From an uncultured Bacteroidota bacterium (GTDB lineage Bacteria > Bacteroidota > Bacteroidia > Flavobacteriales_F > PHOS-HE28): a DNA stretch of 64,000 bases. The position numbers were made by a program, and so were the translations under genes. This document shows, piece by piece, positions 46,601 to 55,343 of the stretch. The notes under the pieces are model-generated. The model saw only the letters and a list, made by a program, of their open reading frames with translations. It did not search any database and was not told the DNA's origin. How positions within the stretch are numbered: position 1 is the stretch's first letter; each line of letters opens with the position of its first letter. The stretch lies in assembly GCA_902826215.1 (NCBI GenBank), contig CADEDY010000006.1, forward strand, positions 45,202 to 109,201, in the 5' to 3' direction.

Positions 46601-47656
46601 CAAGACGTCGTTGTTCAGGTTCACGGTGAAGGTGGCTGTGGTGGCCCCCGGAAGAACAGTGACTGTAATGTCCGTTCCGACGACAGCAGGAGTAGTGGTG
46701 TAATCTCCCCCGGCCCCATAGAAAACACCTGGACCGTTCGCTACGGTGATCACGATATCGCCCCCGGTCACCGTGGCTGGGAAAATGTCCATGGTGATCA
46801 CGGCCGTTCCTGCAGCTTCTGATACCAAGGAAGTGGCTGCCGTGAAGTTCACGGTGGGTATGCACAGTTGCGGGATGTAGATGTTGTCGAACAAGGCAGC
46901 TTCGCCAGCCCCTGTGGCGTGGTTCCAGTAGCAACCGGTAAAAGGCAAGTTGGTCGCCGTGTACGAGGTGTTCGCAACGGATCCAACGGCCGTAGCCATG
47001 GTCGTTGGGTCGGTGGTGGAAAAGACCGCCGCAGCTACCGATCCGGCATAGATCGTCCAAACGCCCGTAGCAGGGTTGAAGGTCACCCTTACGGCAAGGT
47101 ACTGCGTGCCCAGATCTGCGCCCACACCGGTACAGGTGATCAAGGTGGTTTGCGTTCCAGCCAATCCTCCTGTATACCGGACCAACCTCAAGGGGTCGGT
47201 AGTACCGCCTTGACCGTAGACAATGGCGTAACCATTTCCTGCCGTGTTGATGTTCGCACTTGTTGCACCTAACACGTAGGCCGCACCATAATTACTGGCC
47301 GCATATCCACTGGGATCCGTACGGCTTTGTCGCACGCAGAACCCCCAGGTCATCAAACAGGTGTTCGTATTGAACGTTGTCCCGTAATAGGCCGATACGT
47401 CTTGGGCAACGTAATCCCTACCAGCGGCTGCACTGCTCAGCACAAGTTGGCCACTCGAATTGATCGAAGCACCCGTTCCTGCGGTCGTTTCCGTCTCCGT
47501 CCAGAACCCGTTCACCACGTTATCCGCTGGTCGGTTGAAATCGTCGAGCAGCTGCTGCGCTTCTAATTGGACCGACCCAAGGATCACCAAGGTCGCTAGA
47601 AGAAGACGGCACACGAAGTAGGGTCGATGTCCAAGCATAGGCCGTTTGAAGCCCAT
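43610..47656 (-). CDS. Large T9SS type A secreted protein with Calx-beta-like domains
   Basis: From ATG 47656 this 1348-residue protein has a signal peptide (about 1-34, ending EAQ). A LamG-like N-terminal part (DDFNRPADNVVNGFW) follows, then two Calx-beta-like domains with VTVLPGATTATFTV and EGNETITYSI, and a lamin-tail-like region (EYGTKIILTDNGWERC). The next region (NWDDARVP) leads to a C-terminal Por-secretion-tail-type sorting domain (GAYLMRLHNGDRVESTRFVY end). Export is by the type IX system. In-frame codons upstream of 47656 do not look coding. A GATCTTTG box on the minus strand (47690-47697) may be its promoter. Confidence 0.88.
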   Translation of the reverse strand: MGFKRPMLGHRPYFVCRLLLATLVILGSVQLEAQQLLDDFNRPADNVVNGFWTETETTAGTGASINSSGQLVLSSAAAGRDYVAQDVSAYYGTTFNTNTCLMTWGFCVRQSRTDPSGYAASNYGAAYVLGATSANINTAGNGYAIVYGQGGTTDPLRLVRYTGGLAGTQTTLITCTGVGADLGTQYLAVRVTFNPATGVWTIYAGSVAAAVFSTTDPTTMATAVGSVANTSYTATNLPFTGCYWNHATGAGEAALFDNIYIPQLCIPTVNFTAATSLVSEAAGTAVITMDIFPATVTGGDIVITVANGPGVFYGAGGDYTTTPAVVGTDITVTVLPGATTATFTVNLNNDVLDEGNETITYSITSTTNDLIIGVNVIHTETIQDNDGLPSVSFTTTSLTTLECGCVVTFNMNISPAPAVPTAVTVTIQVTFGTGAVYGLPGFGGDLVTNPATAGTTMILNVPAGTLNPSITATVWDDALTELTENVTFTIVGVSAGFSIGATNTVASLNIGDNDNFPTTLTAGDLVIVGVNANNAGCPGGSSGEDRISFFSFKQIEYGTKIILTDNGWERCIANRWGNTEGTVEMTRTGVAIPEGQVITFRIQNSFGAGNVTGIGPDAGWTCTSLNGATTLNMNAGGDQIFFMQGGAWTTNTVGGHDAQYTGAVLYGFSTNPSFPWSATCGSPAGNQRSNLPLGMICFSMAPTGASDFNKYTGPMTIDTQRNWVIRVDNPSYWTTYANCSGYNGAIPNWTSAPILPITAGGFVPGLWRGTASSSDWFDCKNWDDARVPITTTNVRIDETANNHCIVGVTAGGNAVCASLVQTNSGAARNLTIQNSSSLAIGGPLTIQRTNAGGLISTTVLGNSTLTATTCAVQGVTPSSYEALLRNELPGNTVSFSGNFTIGQGGWVDVNGGAAGGTIYIGGNYQNDGPTEATLDELNGTIAFNGAGAQSVSTAGFQEVFGGLTVSKSSGDLNLNNPVAVRGVLDLSSGRINTSATSLLSMRAGSSWINATDNSFVNGPMEKIGLTDFTFPVGKGNDLRPCGVQGVTGVATSAFKAEYFPVDAYTIGIPMEPTLHHISQCEYWTIDRSASTPNATIVLTWEAPASCGVDMLTELRVARWDDTALPAPGLWRDRGNGGASGTILAGSIPTAASESIFNATLTPWTLASITANNPLPITLVRFTAEPEGAVVKLRWTTASEYENELFTVERSRDGLHFEPVMDVPGARYSNVPLDYAELDRSPYPGLSYYRLRQTDFNGESTLSQVVAVLLGDLDQRPLVVFGTADVLTAVHGFPAGSRYELMDMTGRLIVGGSTTMDGRTELNGLALSRGAYLMRLHNGDRVESTRFVY

Positions 47657-47896
47657 CTTTCCTCCCGGAACGATGTTCGCTTCGTTCACCAAAGATCGTA
47701 CGATCCGGGATCCGTTCGACATGTGCTGGATAACTTCATATACGGGTGACATGGATCTGAAGATCAGCGGGATCCATGGCCCTTGTTCCACAACCCTTTG
47801 ACGTGGAAATGGCAAAAGGTGACGCCTTGTCGGCGGAACTTTTTCAACGATCGTTGGATCGGCATTTTGGAGCGTCCAAGACCGGAATGTGGGGAC

Positions 47897-47904
47897 TACT
47901 TTTG
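47897..47904 (+). promoter_or_regulatory. -7 promoter box of guaA
   Basis: TACTTTTG is an exact TAnnTTTG match 35 bases before the chosen guaA start. It lies in the 283-base divergent gap 47657-47939, which otherwise holds only the promoter region of the T9SS gene. Confidence 0.55.
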
Positions 47905-47939
47905 GCAACTCAGGAATCCACCCTTTCAATCTTTTCCCC

Positions 47940-49472
47940 GTGCCCCGCACCATCCTCATTCTCGATCACGGCTCACAGTACACCCAGCTCATTGCCCGCC
48001 GTGTGCGCGAACTCAACGTGTACTGCGAGATCCACCCGTTCACCAAGGCGGCGCAATTCGCCAACGACGAGAACATCGCCGGGGTGATCCTCAGTGGCAG
48101 CCCCAGCAGCGTGCACGACGCGAACGCTCCGGACACGGACCTTTCGGGATACCTCGGTCGATTGCCGATCCTGGCCGTCTGTTACGGAGCCCAATTGTTG
48201 GCCAAACGTACCGGTGCACCCGTGGAACGCACCAATGTGAGGGAGTACGGGCGCGCTCACTTGAGCACGATCGCCGAGAGCGAGCTCTTCGATGGCATTG
48301 AAGCCGGCACGCAGGTGTGGATGAGCCATGGCGATACCATCACCGCACCCAGTGAGGCCATGGAGGTGATCGCCAGCACAACGGACGTACCGGTTGCGGC
48401 GTACCGTTTGTTGGATGGGATGACCTATGCGGTCCAATTCCATCCGGAGGTCTACCACAGCACGGATGGCCTGCAATTGCTGCATAATTTCGTGATCGGC
48501 ATCTGCGATTGCACGGGCGATTGGACACCACATGGGTTCGTGGAAAGCACCGTTGCACGGTTGCAACAGGAACTCGGAGAAGACCAAGTGGTACTTGCGC
48601 TGAGCGGCGGTGTGGACAGTTCGGTGGCCGCCTTGCTACTTGACCGGGCTGTTGGCGATAAACTGCATTGCATCTTCGTGGACAACGGGCTCTTGCGGAA
48701 AGATGAGTACGAACGCGTGCTCGAGAGCTATCGCCACTTGGGCCTGAACATCACCGGCGTGGATGCGAAGGAAGAATTCTATTCCGCTTTGAAGGGCTTG
48801 GATGATCCCGAAGCGAAACGAAAAGCGATCGGCAAGGCCTTTATTGATGTCTTTGACCGCGAGGCGCATCGGATCACCGACGTGAAGTGGCTCGGTCAAG
48901 GGACCATCTACCCCGACGTGATCGAGAGCGTGAGCGTGAACGGCCCGAGCGTGACGATCAAGAGCCACCACAATGTTGGCGGGCTCCCGGCACGGATGAA
49001 CCTGAAAGTGGTGGAACCCTTGCGGTTGCTCTTCAAGGACGAAGTGCGGCGGGTAGGGAAGGAGTTGGGTCTGGATCCGAACATCCTTGGTCGGCACCCG
49101 TTCCCAGGACCCGGGCTGGCGATACGCATACTTGGCGAGATCACGCCGGAGCGCGTCGCCTTGTTGCAGGAAGTGGATCACATCTTCATTCAAGGATTGC
49201 GCGAGGAGGGCTTGTACGATCAGGTATGGCAGGCCGGAGCCATTCTACTTCCCGTGCGAACGGTCGGGGTGATGGGGGATGAACGCACCTACGAGAATGC
49301 CGTTGCCCTCCGTGCTGTGACCAGTACCGATGGTATGACCGCGGATTGGTGCCATCTCCCGTACGAATTCTTGGCACGGATCTCGAACGCCATCATCAAC
49401 CGGGTGCGCGGCGTGAATCGGGTGGTGTACGACATCAGTTCCAAACCGCCGGCTACCATTGAATGGGAATGA
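47940..49472 (+). CDS. guaA: GMP synthase (glutamine-hydrolysing)
   Basis: This 510-residue enzyme has a class I glutamine amidotransferase domain ([13 protein letters not shown] near the start, nucleophile C81 in [10 protein letters not shown], then [10 protein letters not shown]) and an ATP pyrophosphatase domain ([14 protein letters not shown]). The C-terminal dimerisation domain ends with KPPATIEWE. It converts XMP to GMP. I choose GTG 47940, because the ATG 47889 frame adds 17 residues and overlaps the -7 box at 47897; a GTG start also gives the normal family start [11 protein letters not shown]. The next gene overlaps its stop by four bases. Confidence 0.95.
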   Translation: MPRTILILDHGSQYTQLIARRVRELNVYCEIHPFTKAAQFANDENIAGVILSGSPSSVHDANAPDTDLSGYLGRLPILAVCYGAQLLAKRTGAPVERTNVREYGRAHLSTIAESELFDGIEAGTQVWMSHGDTITAPSEAMEVIASTTDVPVAAYRLLDGMTYAVQFHPEVYHSTDGLQLLHNFVIGICDCTGDWTPHGFVESTVARLQQELGEDQVVLALSGGVDSSVAALLLDRAVGDKLHCIFVDNGLLRKDEYERVLESYRHLGLNITGVDAKEEFYSALKGLDDPEAKRKAIGKAFIDVFDREAHRITDVKWLGQGTIYPDVIESVSVNGPSVTIKSHHNVGGLPARMNLKVVEPLRLLFKDEVRRVGKELGLDPNILGRHPFPGPGLAIRILGEITPERVALLQEVDHIFIQGLREEGLYDQVWQAGAILLPVRTVGVMGDERTYENAVALRAVTSTDGMTADWCHLPYEFLARISNAIINRVRGVNRVVYDISSKPPATIEWE

Positions 49473-51226
49473 TCCGAAGGATACTGTTGTTCTTCGTTCT
49501 CCTTGGGTGCGCCAGTTGGAGCGTGGCCCAAGAAGTGCGTGTCGTTGGCGGGCGGAAGTGCGCGGTGCATGTTACCCAGCCCGGGCAAACGCTCTTCGCG
49601 ATCGCGCGTTCACACGCCGTAACGGTGGATGAACTGCTTCGCGTGAATCCCGGCGCTCAGGACGGATTGAGCATTGGTGAGGAGGTCCTTATTCCCTTGG
49701 ACCTTGCGAGCAAGAAGGAACTGCGCGACGCACCCAGCTTGAGCGGTGGCGAACTCCTCCACACCGTGCGCAAGAAGGAGACCTTGTTCGGCATTTCGCG
49801 CGCCTATGGCATGGATATGAATGCCCTGCTGGAGCGCAATCCGGACGCCATCAACCTGCGCGAAGGGATGAAATTGGTGATCCCCTTGAACAAAGTGAGC
49901 GGGGCTTCGGAAACGGCCTTGGCCCCAGCCGCACCGCCGAATACTGTCGCGCATCGTGTGGAGGCCGGTGAGACGCTGTTCTCCTTGGGAAAACGCTATG
50001 GCGTTGATCCTGAAGCCATCAGAGCTGTGAACGGTGGGCTGCCAGAGGGACTGAAGGCGGATGGAATGGTGTGGATCCCGGCTACAAGGACCGTTGTGCG
50101 GGATACTGTTCCCACGATCCTCACGCACCAACATTTCAAAGTGGGTCTCTTGTTGCCGTTCGCAGTGCAGCGGAACGACAGTGTTTTGGGGCAACAGAGC
50201 AACAACGAGGATAAACAGTACTACGAACCGACCCGCATTGCCGTACAGTTCTACAACGGGGCCCGTATTGCCTTGGATTCCTTGGAACACATGGGGTTCG
50301 ATGCCCAAGTGGACGTCGTTGATCTCGGTGATGACATGAAGACTTGGAATGCGGCCATCAAGCAAGGTGATCTGAAAGGCTATGACCTCTTCATCGGGCC
50401 CTTCCACCGCACAGCGATCGAGCAGTTGTCCCGGTATTCGCCCACGACGCCCGTGGTCTGTCCGGTTCCCCAGAGCAGTAAAGTGATCCTCGGTTTCCCG
50501 AATGTCAACAAGGTCACGCCAACGCGCTCGGATCTGGTGAAGCACATGGCCCGTTACGTGGCATATCGCCACGCTACAGACAACATCATCTTCTGCAAGC
50601 CCGATCTGGCTTCGGAGAAGGACAGCCAGCAGCAGTGCTTGAAGGCTTTGCAGGATGCCTTGAAGGATCAATCGGTTAGGTTGCGGGACTCTGTGCTGGT
50701 GGTGTCGCCCGGTCGCAGGGACATCAGCCAGGTGATATCCAAACTGGATGCCTCCAAGACCAATGTGGTGGTGGCGCCCAGCGACGATGTGGAATTCGTG
50801 ACCACGTTGGTCGGCAAGCTGAAGCCTTTGGCAACGAAATTCCGGATCATTCTTGTGGGCTCCGAAAGTTGGACCGGATACACCTCCATTGCATCTTCGG
50901 ACCTCGATCTCCTTGGCTTCGAGTTCGCGGCGCCGTCGTATACCGATCGGGAGGCCCCCCGAACCCGTGCCTTCGTGAAGGCCTACCGCGAGCGTTACAA
51001 GACCGACGTGGACGAGTATGCCATGCTCGGCTTCGATGTGATGTTCTATTACGGCAAGGCCCTGATGCGCTTCGGAACGGATTTTCCGCAGCACTTTGCC
51101 GAGATCCACACCGAGCCGCTTCATATGGGATTCCGGATGACACGTACGGGACCGGAGAACGGCTTCCGCAATGAGCATGCGATCATGCTGCAACAGCGCG
51201 ACCTGAAGTTGGTGAAGGCGCCTTGA
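49469..51226 (+). CDS. LysM-repeat protein with periplasmic binding-protein-like domain
   Basis: From ATG 49469 this 585-residue protein has a signal peptide (ending SVAQ), three LysM domains (about residues 30-77, 96-140, 158-204; each with a QTLF/ETLF-x-I/L pattern) and a C-terminal Peripla_BP_6-like domain (about 225-575; [29 protein letters not shown]). LysM binds peptidoglycan; the ligand of the other domain is unknown. The ATGA overlap with guaA is good evidence for ATG 49469, though 49463 is also possible. I recall this protein next to guaA in other Bacteroidota. Confidence 0.88.
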   Translation: MIRRILLFFVLLGCASWSVAQEVRVVGGRKCAVHVTQPGQTLFAIARSHAVTVDELLRVNPGAQDGLSIGEEVLIPLDLASKKELRDAPSLSGGELLHTVRKKETLFGISRAYGMDMNALLERNPDAINLREGMKLVIPLNKVSGASETALAPAAPPNTVAHRVEAGETLFSLGKRYGVDPEAIRAVNGGLPEGLKADGMVWIPATRTVVRDTVPTILTHQHFKVGLLLPFAVQRNDSVLGQQSNNEDKQYYEPTRIAVQFYNGARIALDSLEHMGFDAQVDVVDLGDDMKTWNAAIKQGDLKGYDLFIGPFHRTAIEQLSRYSPTTPVVCPVPQSSKVILGFPNVNKVTPTRSDLVKHMARYVAYRHATDNIIFCKPDLASEKDSQQQCLKALQDALKDQSVRLRDSVLVVSPGRRDISQVISKLDASKTNVVVAPSDDVEFVTTLVGKLKPLATKFRIILVGSESWTGYTSIASSDLDLLGFEFAAPSYTDREAPRTRAFVKAYRERYKTDVDEYAMLGFDVMFYYGKALMRFGTDFPQHFAEIHTEPLHMGFRMTRTGPENGFRNEHAIMLQQRDLKLVKAP

Positions 51227-51237
51227 AGGTGATCCGG

Positions 51238-52002
51238 CTATTGGTCGAGTTGGATCCGGTCCACGTTCTTCTGCAATGCACGTTCCAGTCCCCACGTGCC
51301 AGAAACCCCGAAAACCGTGACGTATAGCCCGGCGGCGTGTGCCTCCTCCACCTGCGCAGCATCGATATGATCCGTGTGGATCGTGATGCCGGAGCAACCC
51401 AATTGAAGTGCTTTCTGGATCCCGGTTTCGGCCTCGTCGCAATAGTAGTAGAGCGGGAGTTCAGGGACCTCCTCGTGAATCAGCTTCAGAAAGTCCTCCG
51501 TTCGGCATTCCACCAGAAGTCGGTCACGCAGCCTGTCAGTCTCGTGCAGGGCTTTCAAGGCCGCGGCGAAGGATCGCAAATAGGTCCACCAATCGTTGCG
51601 TGTATTCAGTTTGACATCCAAGGTGAATGCTGCATCGGGATGCTCCTGAACGGCTGCTGGCAGACCTTCGTCCAGCCGGAATAACGTGGCTCCGTTCTGT
51701 TCTCCGGAACAGGCTTGCAGTTCCCGCCAGGTCTTGCCATGGATCGGGCCATCAAAGGCCGTTCCACAGGTCACCTCGAGGTCATGGAAAGCCACGATCA
51801 CACCGTCGCCCGTGAGTTGTGCGTCGAGTTCCACGCCGTGCATGCCGCTCTCCAAGGCACCGAACAAGGCCTCGCGGCTATCCATCGGGTATGTTCCGCT
51901 CGGTCCTAGACCTCCATGCCCGATCAGAAGCGTCCGTCCCGGATCAGGTGCCGCACATCCAAGCAACAGGATGGTCAGGAGATGGGCGCGTTGAAGGACC
52001 AT
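51238..52002 (-). CDS. Glycerophosphodiester phosphodiesterase-like lipoprotein
   Basis: From ATG 52002 this 254-residue protein has a lipoprotein signal with lipobox LLGC (Cys about residue 16). A GDPD-type TIM barrel follows, with GHGG near residue 30, GVELDAQLTGDGVIVAFHD and a late GLYVTVFGVSG. The metal-site E-x-D and the second His are present. The usual HRG is HGG and the PENT motif is PMDS, so substrate use may differ from normal GDPDs. It is convergent with the LysM gene 11 bases away. Confidence 0.8.
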   Translation of the reverse strand: MVLQRAHLLTILLLGCAAPDPGRTLLIGHGGLGPSGTYPMDSREALFGALESGMHGVELDAQLTGDGVIVAFHDLEVTCGTAFDGPIHGKTWRELQACSGEQNGATLFRLDEGLPAAVQEHPDAAFTLDVKLNTRNDWWTYLRSFAAALKALHETDRLRDRLLVECRTEDFLKLIHEEVPELPLYYYCDEAETGIQKALQLGCSGITIHTDHIDAAQVEEAHAAGLYVTVFGVSGTWGLERALQKNVDRIQLDQ

Positions 52003-52081
52003 GGGCGCGACAGAATTACGAAGCAGGATCCGGAGAGCCATTCACCTGCCAACGAAAGTCGCATTCCCCAGTGAAATTCGT

Positions 52082-52741
52082 TCACTCAACCAGAACCGTT
52101 CGTAGTTCAGCGCAGTCGAACAAGGCTCCGGGAGAGATCATCAGTTCGTCCAAGGGCGGGGCGCTTCCATACCGCTGCTGCATGACCCGGCGCACGGTTT
52201 CGCTGCCTAGAGCATTCTCGCGCATCGGCTTCGGGGCGCAGAGTTCCACCCCGAGGCCGTTCTTATAGATCTTCCATACCAGTTCAGAGCAGTAGATCCG
52301 GTCGTCGCTCCACCCGAATTGTAGGTCGTAAGGGAGCCCATTGAAGCGCGCTCCGGCTTCCTTCAATCGTCCGATGGCTGAAGGGGCCAGCTGCTTTTCT
52401 GAATGGATCCATCGCTTGGCGGTCCAATGGCCTTCTTCTCCGTGCTCCACCCATTCGCTCAGTGCGATCTTCCGCACCGGACCAACAGCCTCGTGCACCA
52501 TCCATTGCCCATGTTCCTTGAAGAGGATCCCCACATGTGTCCACGGTGAGCCGGTGGCCAGTTCAACGGCGCGGCCTTGCTCGCCGCCGGTGTGTTGGAA
52601 GACGATGTCCCCCTCGCGCAAAGCCTCCCGACCAACTTGATCGCCCAGCTTTCCTCCACCTACGAAGGTGCTGATCCCCAGTGCCAGCGCACCCGTGGCG
52701 AACAAGGTCACCACCACCAACGAACGCTTCCTCATGTCCAT
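52082..52741 (-). CDS. YiiX/YebB-like (NlpC/P60-type permuted) cysteine hydrolase
   Basis: This 219-residue protein has a signal or anchor helix (about 7-27), then LREGDIVFQHTGGEQGRAV, catalytic-type H69 (PWTHVGI) and C151 (IYCSELVWK). This is the circularly permuted papain-like pattern of the YiiX/YebB family, which may act on cell-wall peptides or lipids. It is 33 bases from the M23 peptidase gene on the same strand, which fits a cell-envelope role. Start ATG 52741, with 52735 also possible. Confidence 0.85.
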   Translation of the reverse strand: MDMRKRSLVVVTLFATGALALGISTFVGGGKLGDQVGREALREGDIVFQHTGGEQGRAVELATGSPWTHVGILFKEHGQWMVHEAVGPVRKIALSEWVEHGEEGHWTAKRWIHSEKQLAPSAIGRLKEAGARFNGLPYDLQFGWSDDRIYCSELVWKIYKNGLGVELCAPKPMRENALGSETVRRVMQQRYGSAPPLDELMISPGALFDCAELRTVLVE

Positions 52742-52774
52742 CGAACGCGAGACTGTTGCGCCGCGTATGTCCGA

Positions 52775-54505
52775 TCAATGCGCGAAGGTCAATTCGTAAC
52801 GCGCGGTGTTCCCACGCTCATCCTTCACTTCCAGCTTGAATACCTTGGAACCAGAGGTATTGGTGTGCTTATCGAAGGTGTGCGTGAGCGTGTTGTTCTT
52901 CGGCTCGTATTCCAACAGGATCCATTCGCCATCCAAATTGCCTTTGAAGCTGTCCACACCAGAAAGGTTGTCCGCCACTTTGATCGTGAACCCACTTCGA
53001 CCGTTCATGGCGGTCTTCAGGTCCACGTTCGTGATGGTGGGAGGGACCGTGTCGATCATGACCGTGTAGTTCCCGAATTGCCGGATCTGCGCGGTGATCG
53101 CGCCATCATTGAACGCACCACCGACCGCGTTCACCTTGCCCGAGGCATCCATCCGAACGATCAGCGCCTTGTTCCGGTTCTTTTCTACCAGATCCGGCAC
53201 ATCGATCCGCAGCGTGCAATTCGAGTGGATCGGCGTTTGTGGGTCATTCAGCATGTGCAGTGGCGCTATGGCTTTGCTGGGCGCGGCCTTCCGCTCGTAC
53301 CGCACGTATGTGTCGTCGTACAAAGCAAGTGCAGGTAGTCTGAGGCTGATACCTTCTTCCTTCAACTCATTCTCCGTGTCATAGCGGAACAGGCTTCCGA
53401 CCGGGGGCGTCATGCTCCACCCTTGAACCTCCTCGGCCTGAGCTGCTTTGAGAATGAAGCGGAGGTCGGATACATTCCCGTTCGCATCCGTCACCTTGAA
53501 GTGGATCTTGCGGTCCTTCCCCGGAACCAAGGTGATGCGCCCTTGTGCCACCTCCTTCCCATAGATCGCCAACTTGTCGTTCGGCTGGCGGTAACAACGG
53601 TGGTAATCCATCTTTTGTCCCTTGAACAGCGCGTAGTCCATGTGGGCGTTGCAATACCGTGTTGTGTTGAAGTCGATCTCATCGAAGTCCACCCCGAATG
53701 CAGGGACACTGTCCACGAAGAGTTCAATGCGTCTTGGGCCGCATTTGGCCGCGCCACCGTCGTAGCGGTCGATCGTATGCAAGGCCAAGCCCACGGTTCC
53801 GTAAGCAGTTGGGCTCTCACCGGGCTTCAATGTATAGCGCCCCGATGCACCCAGCGCAGCGAAACCCAAGGCTTTGACCGGATAGGGACCGACCGCCGAA
53901 GTGTCCGTGAGCGGATAAAGGCGCACCCCGATGATCTCCGGAGGGGTCTTATCGTTCACCTCGATACCCAGCGATTCCGGATCCAAGGCATGCTGGTCGC
54001 TCGTTCTGCGCAGTTCGAAATGCAGGTGCGGGCCGCCGCTGCCCCCGGTGTTGCCGCTCAGGGCGATCACATCGCCCTGCCTCAAGGTAACGGCGCCTTT
54101 TTCCGGGGTGAAGTCGATGCTGAAGTCCTTTTGCCGGTATTGGGCGTCCAAGCACGCTTCGCCGACCACGCCTTTCAATTGGGAGAGGTGGCCGTACACG
54201 GAGGTGTACCCGTCGCCATGATCGATATAGACCGCCTTGCCATAACCCCATGGACTGATCTTGATCCGGGAGACCCAACCATCAGCCACGGCCTTCACCG
54301 GTATTCCCTCCTTGCCTTGGGTCCGGAGGTCCAACCCGGAGTGGAAGTGGTTGTCCCGAGGCTCCATGAAGTTCCCCGACAGGTCGATCGGGATGTCCAT
54401 CGGGGGAATGTAGGTACCCCGTTCATTGCCTGACTGACCGCTTGATGTAATGCTCCATAATGCGCTGATGAGCAATAGGTTGAAGTTCAGAATGTGAATG
54501 CGCAT
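52775..54505 (-). CDS. M23-family (LytM-type) peptidase
   Basis: From ATG 54505 this 576-residue protein has a signal peptide (about 1-23). An M23 domain follows with H55 and D59 (HFHSGLD) and H160/H162 (PHLHFEL), which are the zinc ligands, and with GYGKAVYIDHGDGYTSVYGHL in between. The C-terminal 400 residues are beta-rich with no recognised domain. Zinc ligands are intact, so it may cleave peptidoglycan cross-links or act as a divisome/export regulator. The in-frame start at 54664 would place the coiled-coil gene's promoter inside it, so ATG 54505 is preferred. Confidence 0.9.
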   Translation of the reverse strand: MRIHILNFNLLLISALWSITSSGQSGNERGTYIPPMDIPIDLSGNFMEPRDNHFHSGLDLRTQGKEGIPVKAVADGWVSRIKISPWGYGKAVYIDHGDGYTSVYGHLSQLKGVVGEACLDAQYRQKDFSIDFTPEKGAVTLRQGDVIALSGNTGGSGGPHLHFELRRTSDQHALDPESLGIEVNDKTPPEIIGVRLYPLTDTSAVGPYPVKALGFAALGASGRYTLKPGESPTAYGTVGLALHTIDRYDGGAAKCGPRRIELFVDSVPAFGVDFDEIDFNTTRYCNAHMDYALFKGQKMDYHRCYRQPNDKLAIYGKEVAQGRITLVPGKDRKIHFKVTDANGNVSDLRFILKAAQAEEVQGWSMTPPVGSLFRYDTENELKEEGISLRLPALALYDDTYVRYERKAAPSKAIAPLHMLNDPQTPIHSNCTLRIDVPDLVEKNRNKALIVRMDASGKVNAVGGAFNDGAITAQIRQFGNYTVMIDTVPPTITNVDLKTAMNGRSGFTIKVADNLSGVDSFKGNLDGEWILLEYEPKNNTLTHTFDKHTNTSGSKVFKLEVKDERGNTARYELTFAH

Positions 54506-54652
54506 TGAAGGGTTGGCCGTGGAGTTTGGAGAGGTTCGCTGATTGTTTGGGTGCAAGCTACAAGCGAGCATCGTGCAACCCGATCGGGTTCCGAGAACCT
54601 GATCAACACCTTGGGGTTCAAACAAAAGCCATGCTGGAACAGGGGCTGCAAC

Positions 54653-54660
54653 TATCTTTG
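54653..54660 (+). promoter_or_regulatory. -7 promoter box of the coiled-coil/zapA/rny operon
   Basis: TATCTTTG is an exact TAnnTTTG match 33 bases before ATG 54694. It is strong support for that start over the longer in-frame reading from 54505. Confidence 0.65.
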
Positions 54661-54693
54661 GCAACGGACCATGTAAGGACTCCCGTCCGGCCC

Positions 54694-54981
54694 ATGAACA
54701 CGTTGAACGACCGATTGCTTATCGTGCAGGAAAAGGTGGGCCGCTTGGTGCGGTCGCACGAGACCCTTCGCAAGAAAGCGGCTGATCTGGAAACCCAAGC
54801 ACATGAGAACCATCGCAAGGTGGATGTGCTGAAGGCACGTGTGGCAGAACTGGAACGGGAGAACGAGGTCCTCCGGAAAGGGCGCTCCGCTACTGGCGGA
54901 ACGATCGTACCGGGAACGAAGGAGCGAATCGATGAACTGGTTCATGAAATTGATCACTGCCTGGCGCTGCTGAAAGCGTAG
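54694..54981 (+). CDS. Small coiled-coil protein upstream of zapA
   Basis: This 95-residue protein is mostly one coiled coil (about residues 5-65; LIVQEKVGRLVRSHETLRKK, RVAELERENEVLRK), then a Gly/Thr-rich linker and a C-terminal helix ERIDELVHEIDHCLALLKA. Its place 17 bases before zapA and its coiled-coil content suggest a ZapB-like division partner, but that is inference from position. It is likely co-transcribed with zapA and rny. Confidence 0.75.
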   Translation: MNTLNDRLLIVQEKVGRLVRSHETLRKKAADLETQAHENHRKVDVLKARVAELERENEVLRKGRSATGGTIVPGTKERIDELVHEIDHCLALLKA

Positions 54982-54998
54982 CACGGGCAACGTCTACC

Positions 54999-55280
54999 AT
55001 GGAAGAACGATCGATACGTGTCGAACTCGCGGGACGCGCATATCCTCTCACGATCCAAGCATCGGAAGAGGAGAATGTGCAGCGTGCCGTGGAGGAGATC
55101 AATGAGAGCATCACCCGCTTGAAGGCCAACTACCCGTTGACCGATAAGCAGGACCTGTTGGCCATGGCCGCCTTGGAAGTCACCGTGCGTGCATTGAACA
55201 GCACCGCGACCCGACGAGAGGCCGAAGCGGACGCCACCGTTGGCGCCATCGAACAGTTGCTTGCCGATCTCCACGACTGA
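54999..55280 (+). CDS. zapA: Cell division protein ZapA
   Basis: This 93-residue protein shows the ZapA pattern: IRVELAGRAYPLTIQASEEENVQRAVEEIN in parts, and a C-terminal helix LAMAALEVTVRALN. ZapA bundles FtsZ filaments at midcell. Length and order fit; it follows a coiled-coil gene by 17 bases and precedes rny by 63 bases, an order common in Bacteroidota. Confidence 0.9.
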   Translation: MEERSIRVELAGRAYPLTIQASEEENVQRAVEEINESITRLKANYPLTDKQDLLAMAALEVTVRALNSTATRREAEADATVGAIEQLLADLHD

Positions 55281-55343
55281 CCCTTCGCTCCTGGGCGCAA
55301 GCTCACCGGCGGACATGCATGGTCCACTTAACACAGTGGACAC

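Noticed and set aside
47657..47959. N-terminal extension of the large T9SS protein to 47959
   Set aside because: The extra 101 residues have no signal peptide and overlap the guaA start; ATG 47656 begins a normal signal peptide.
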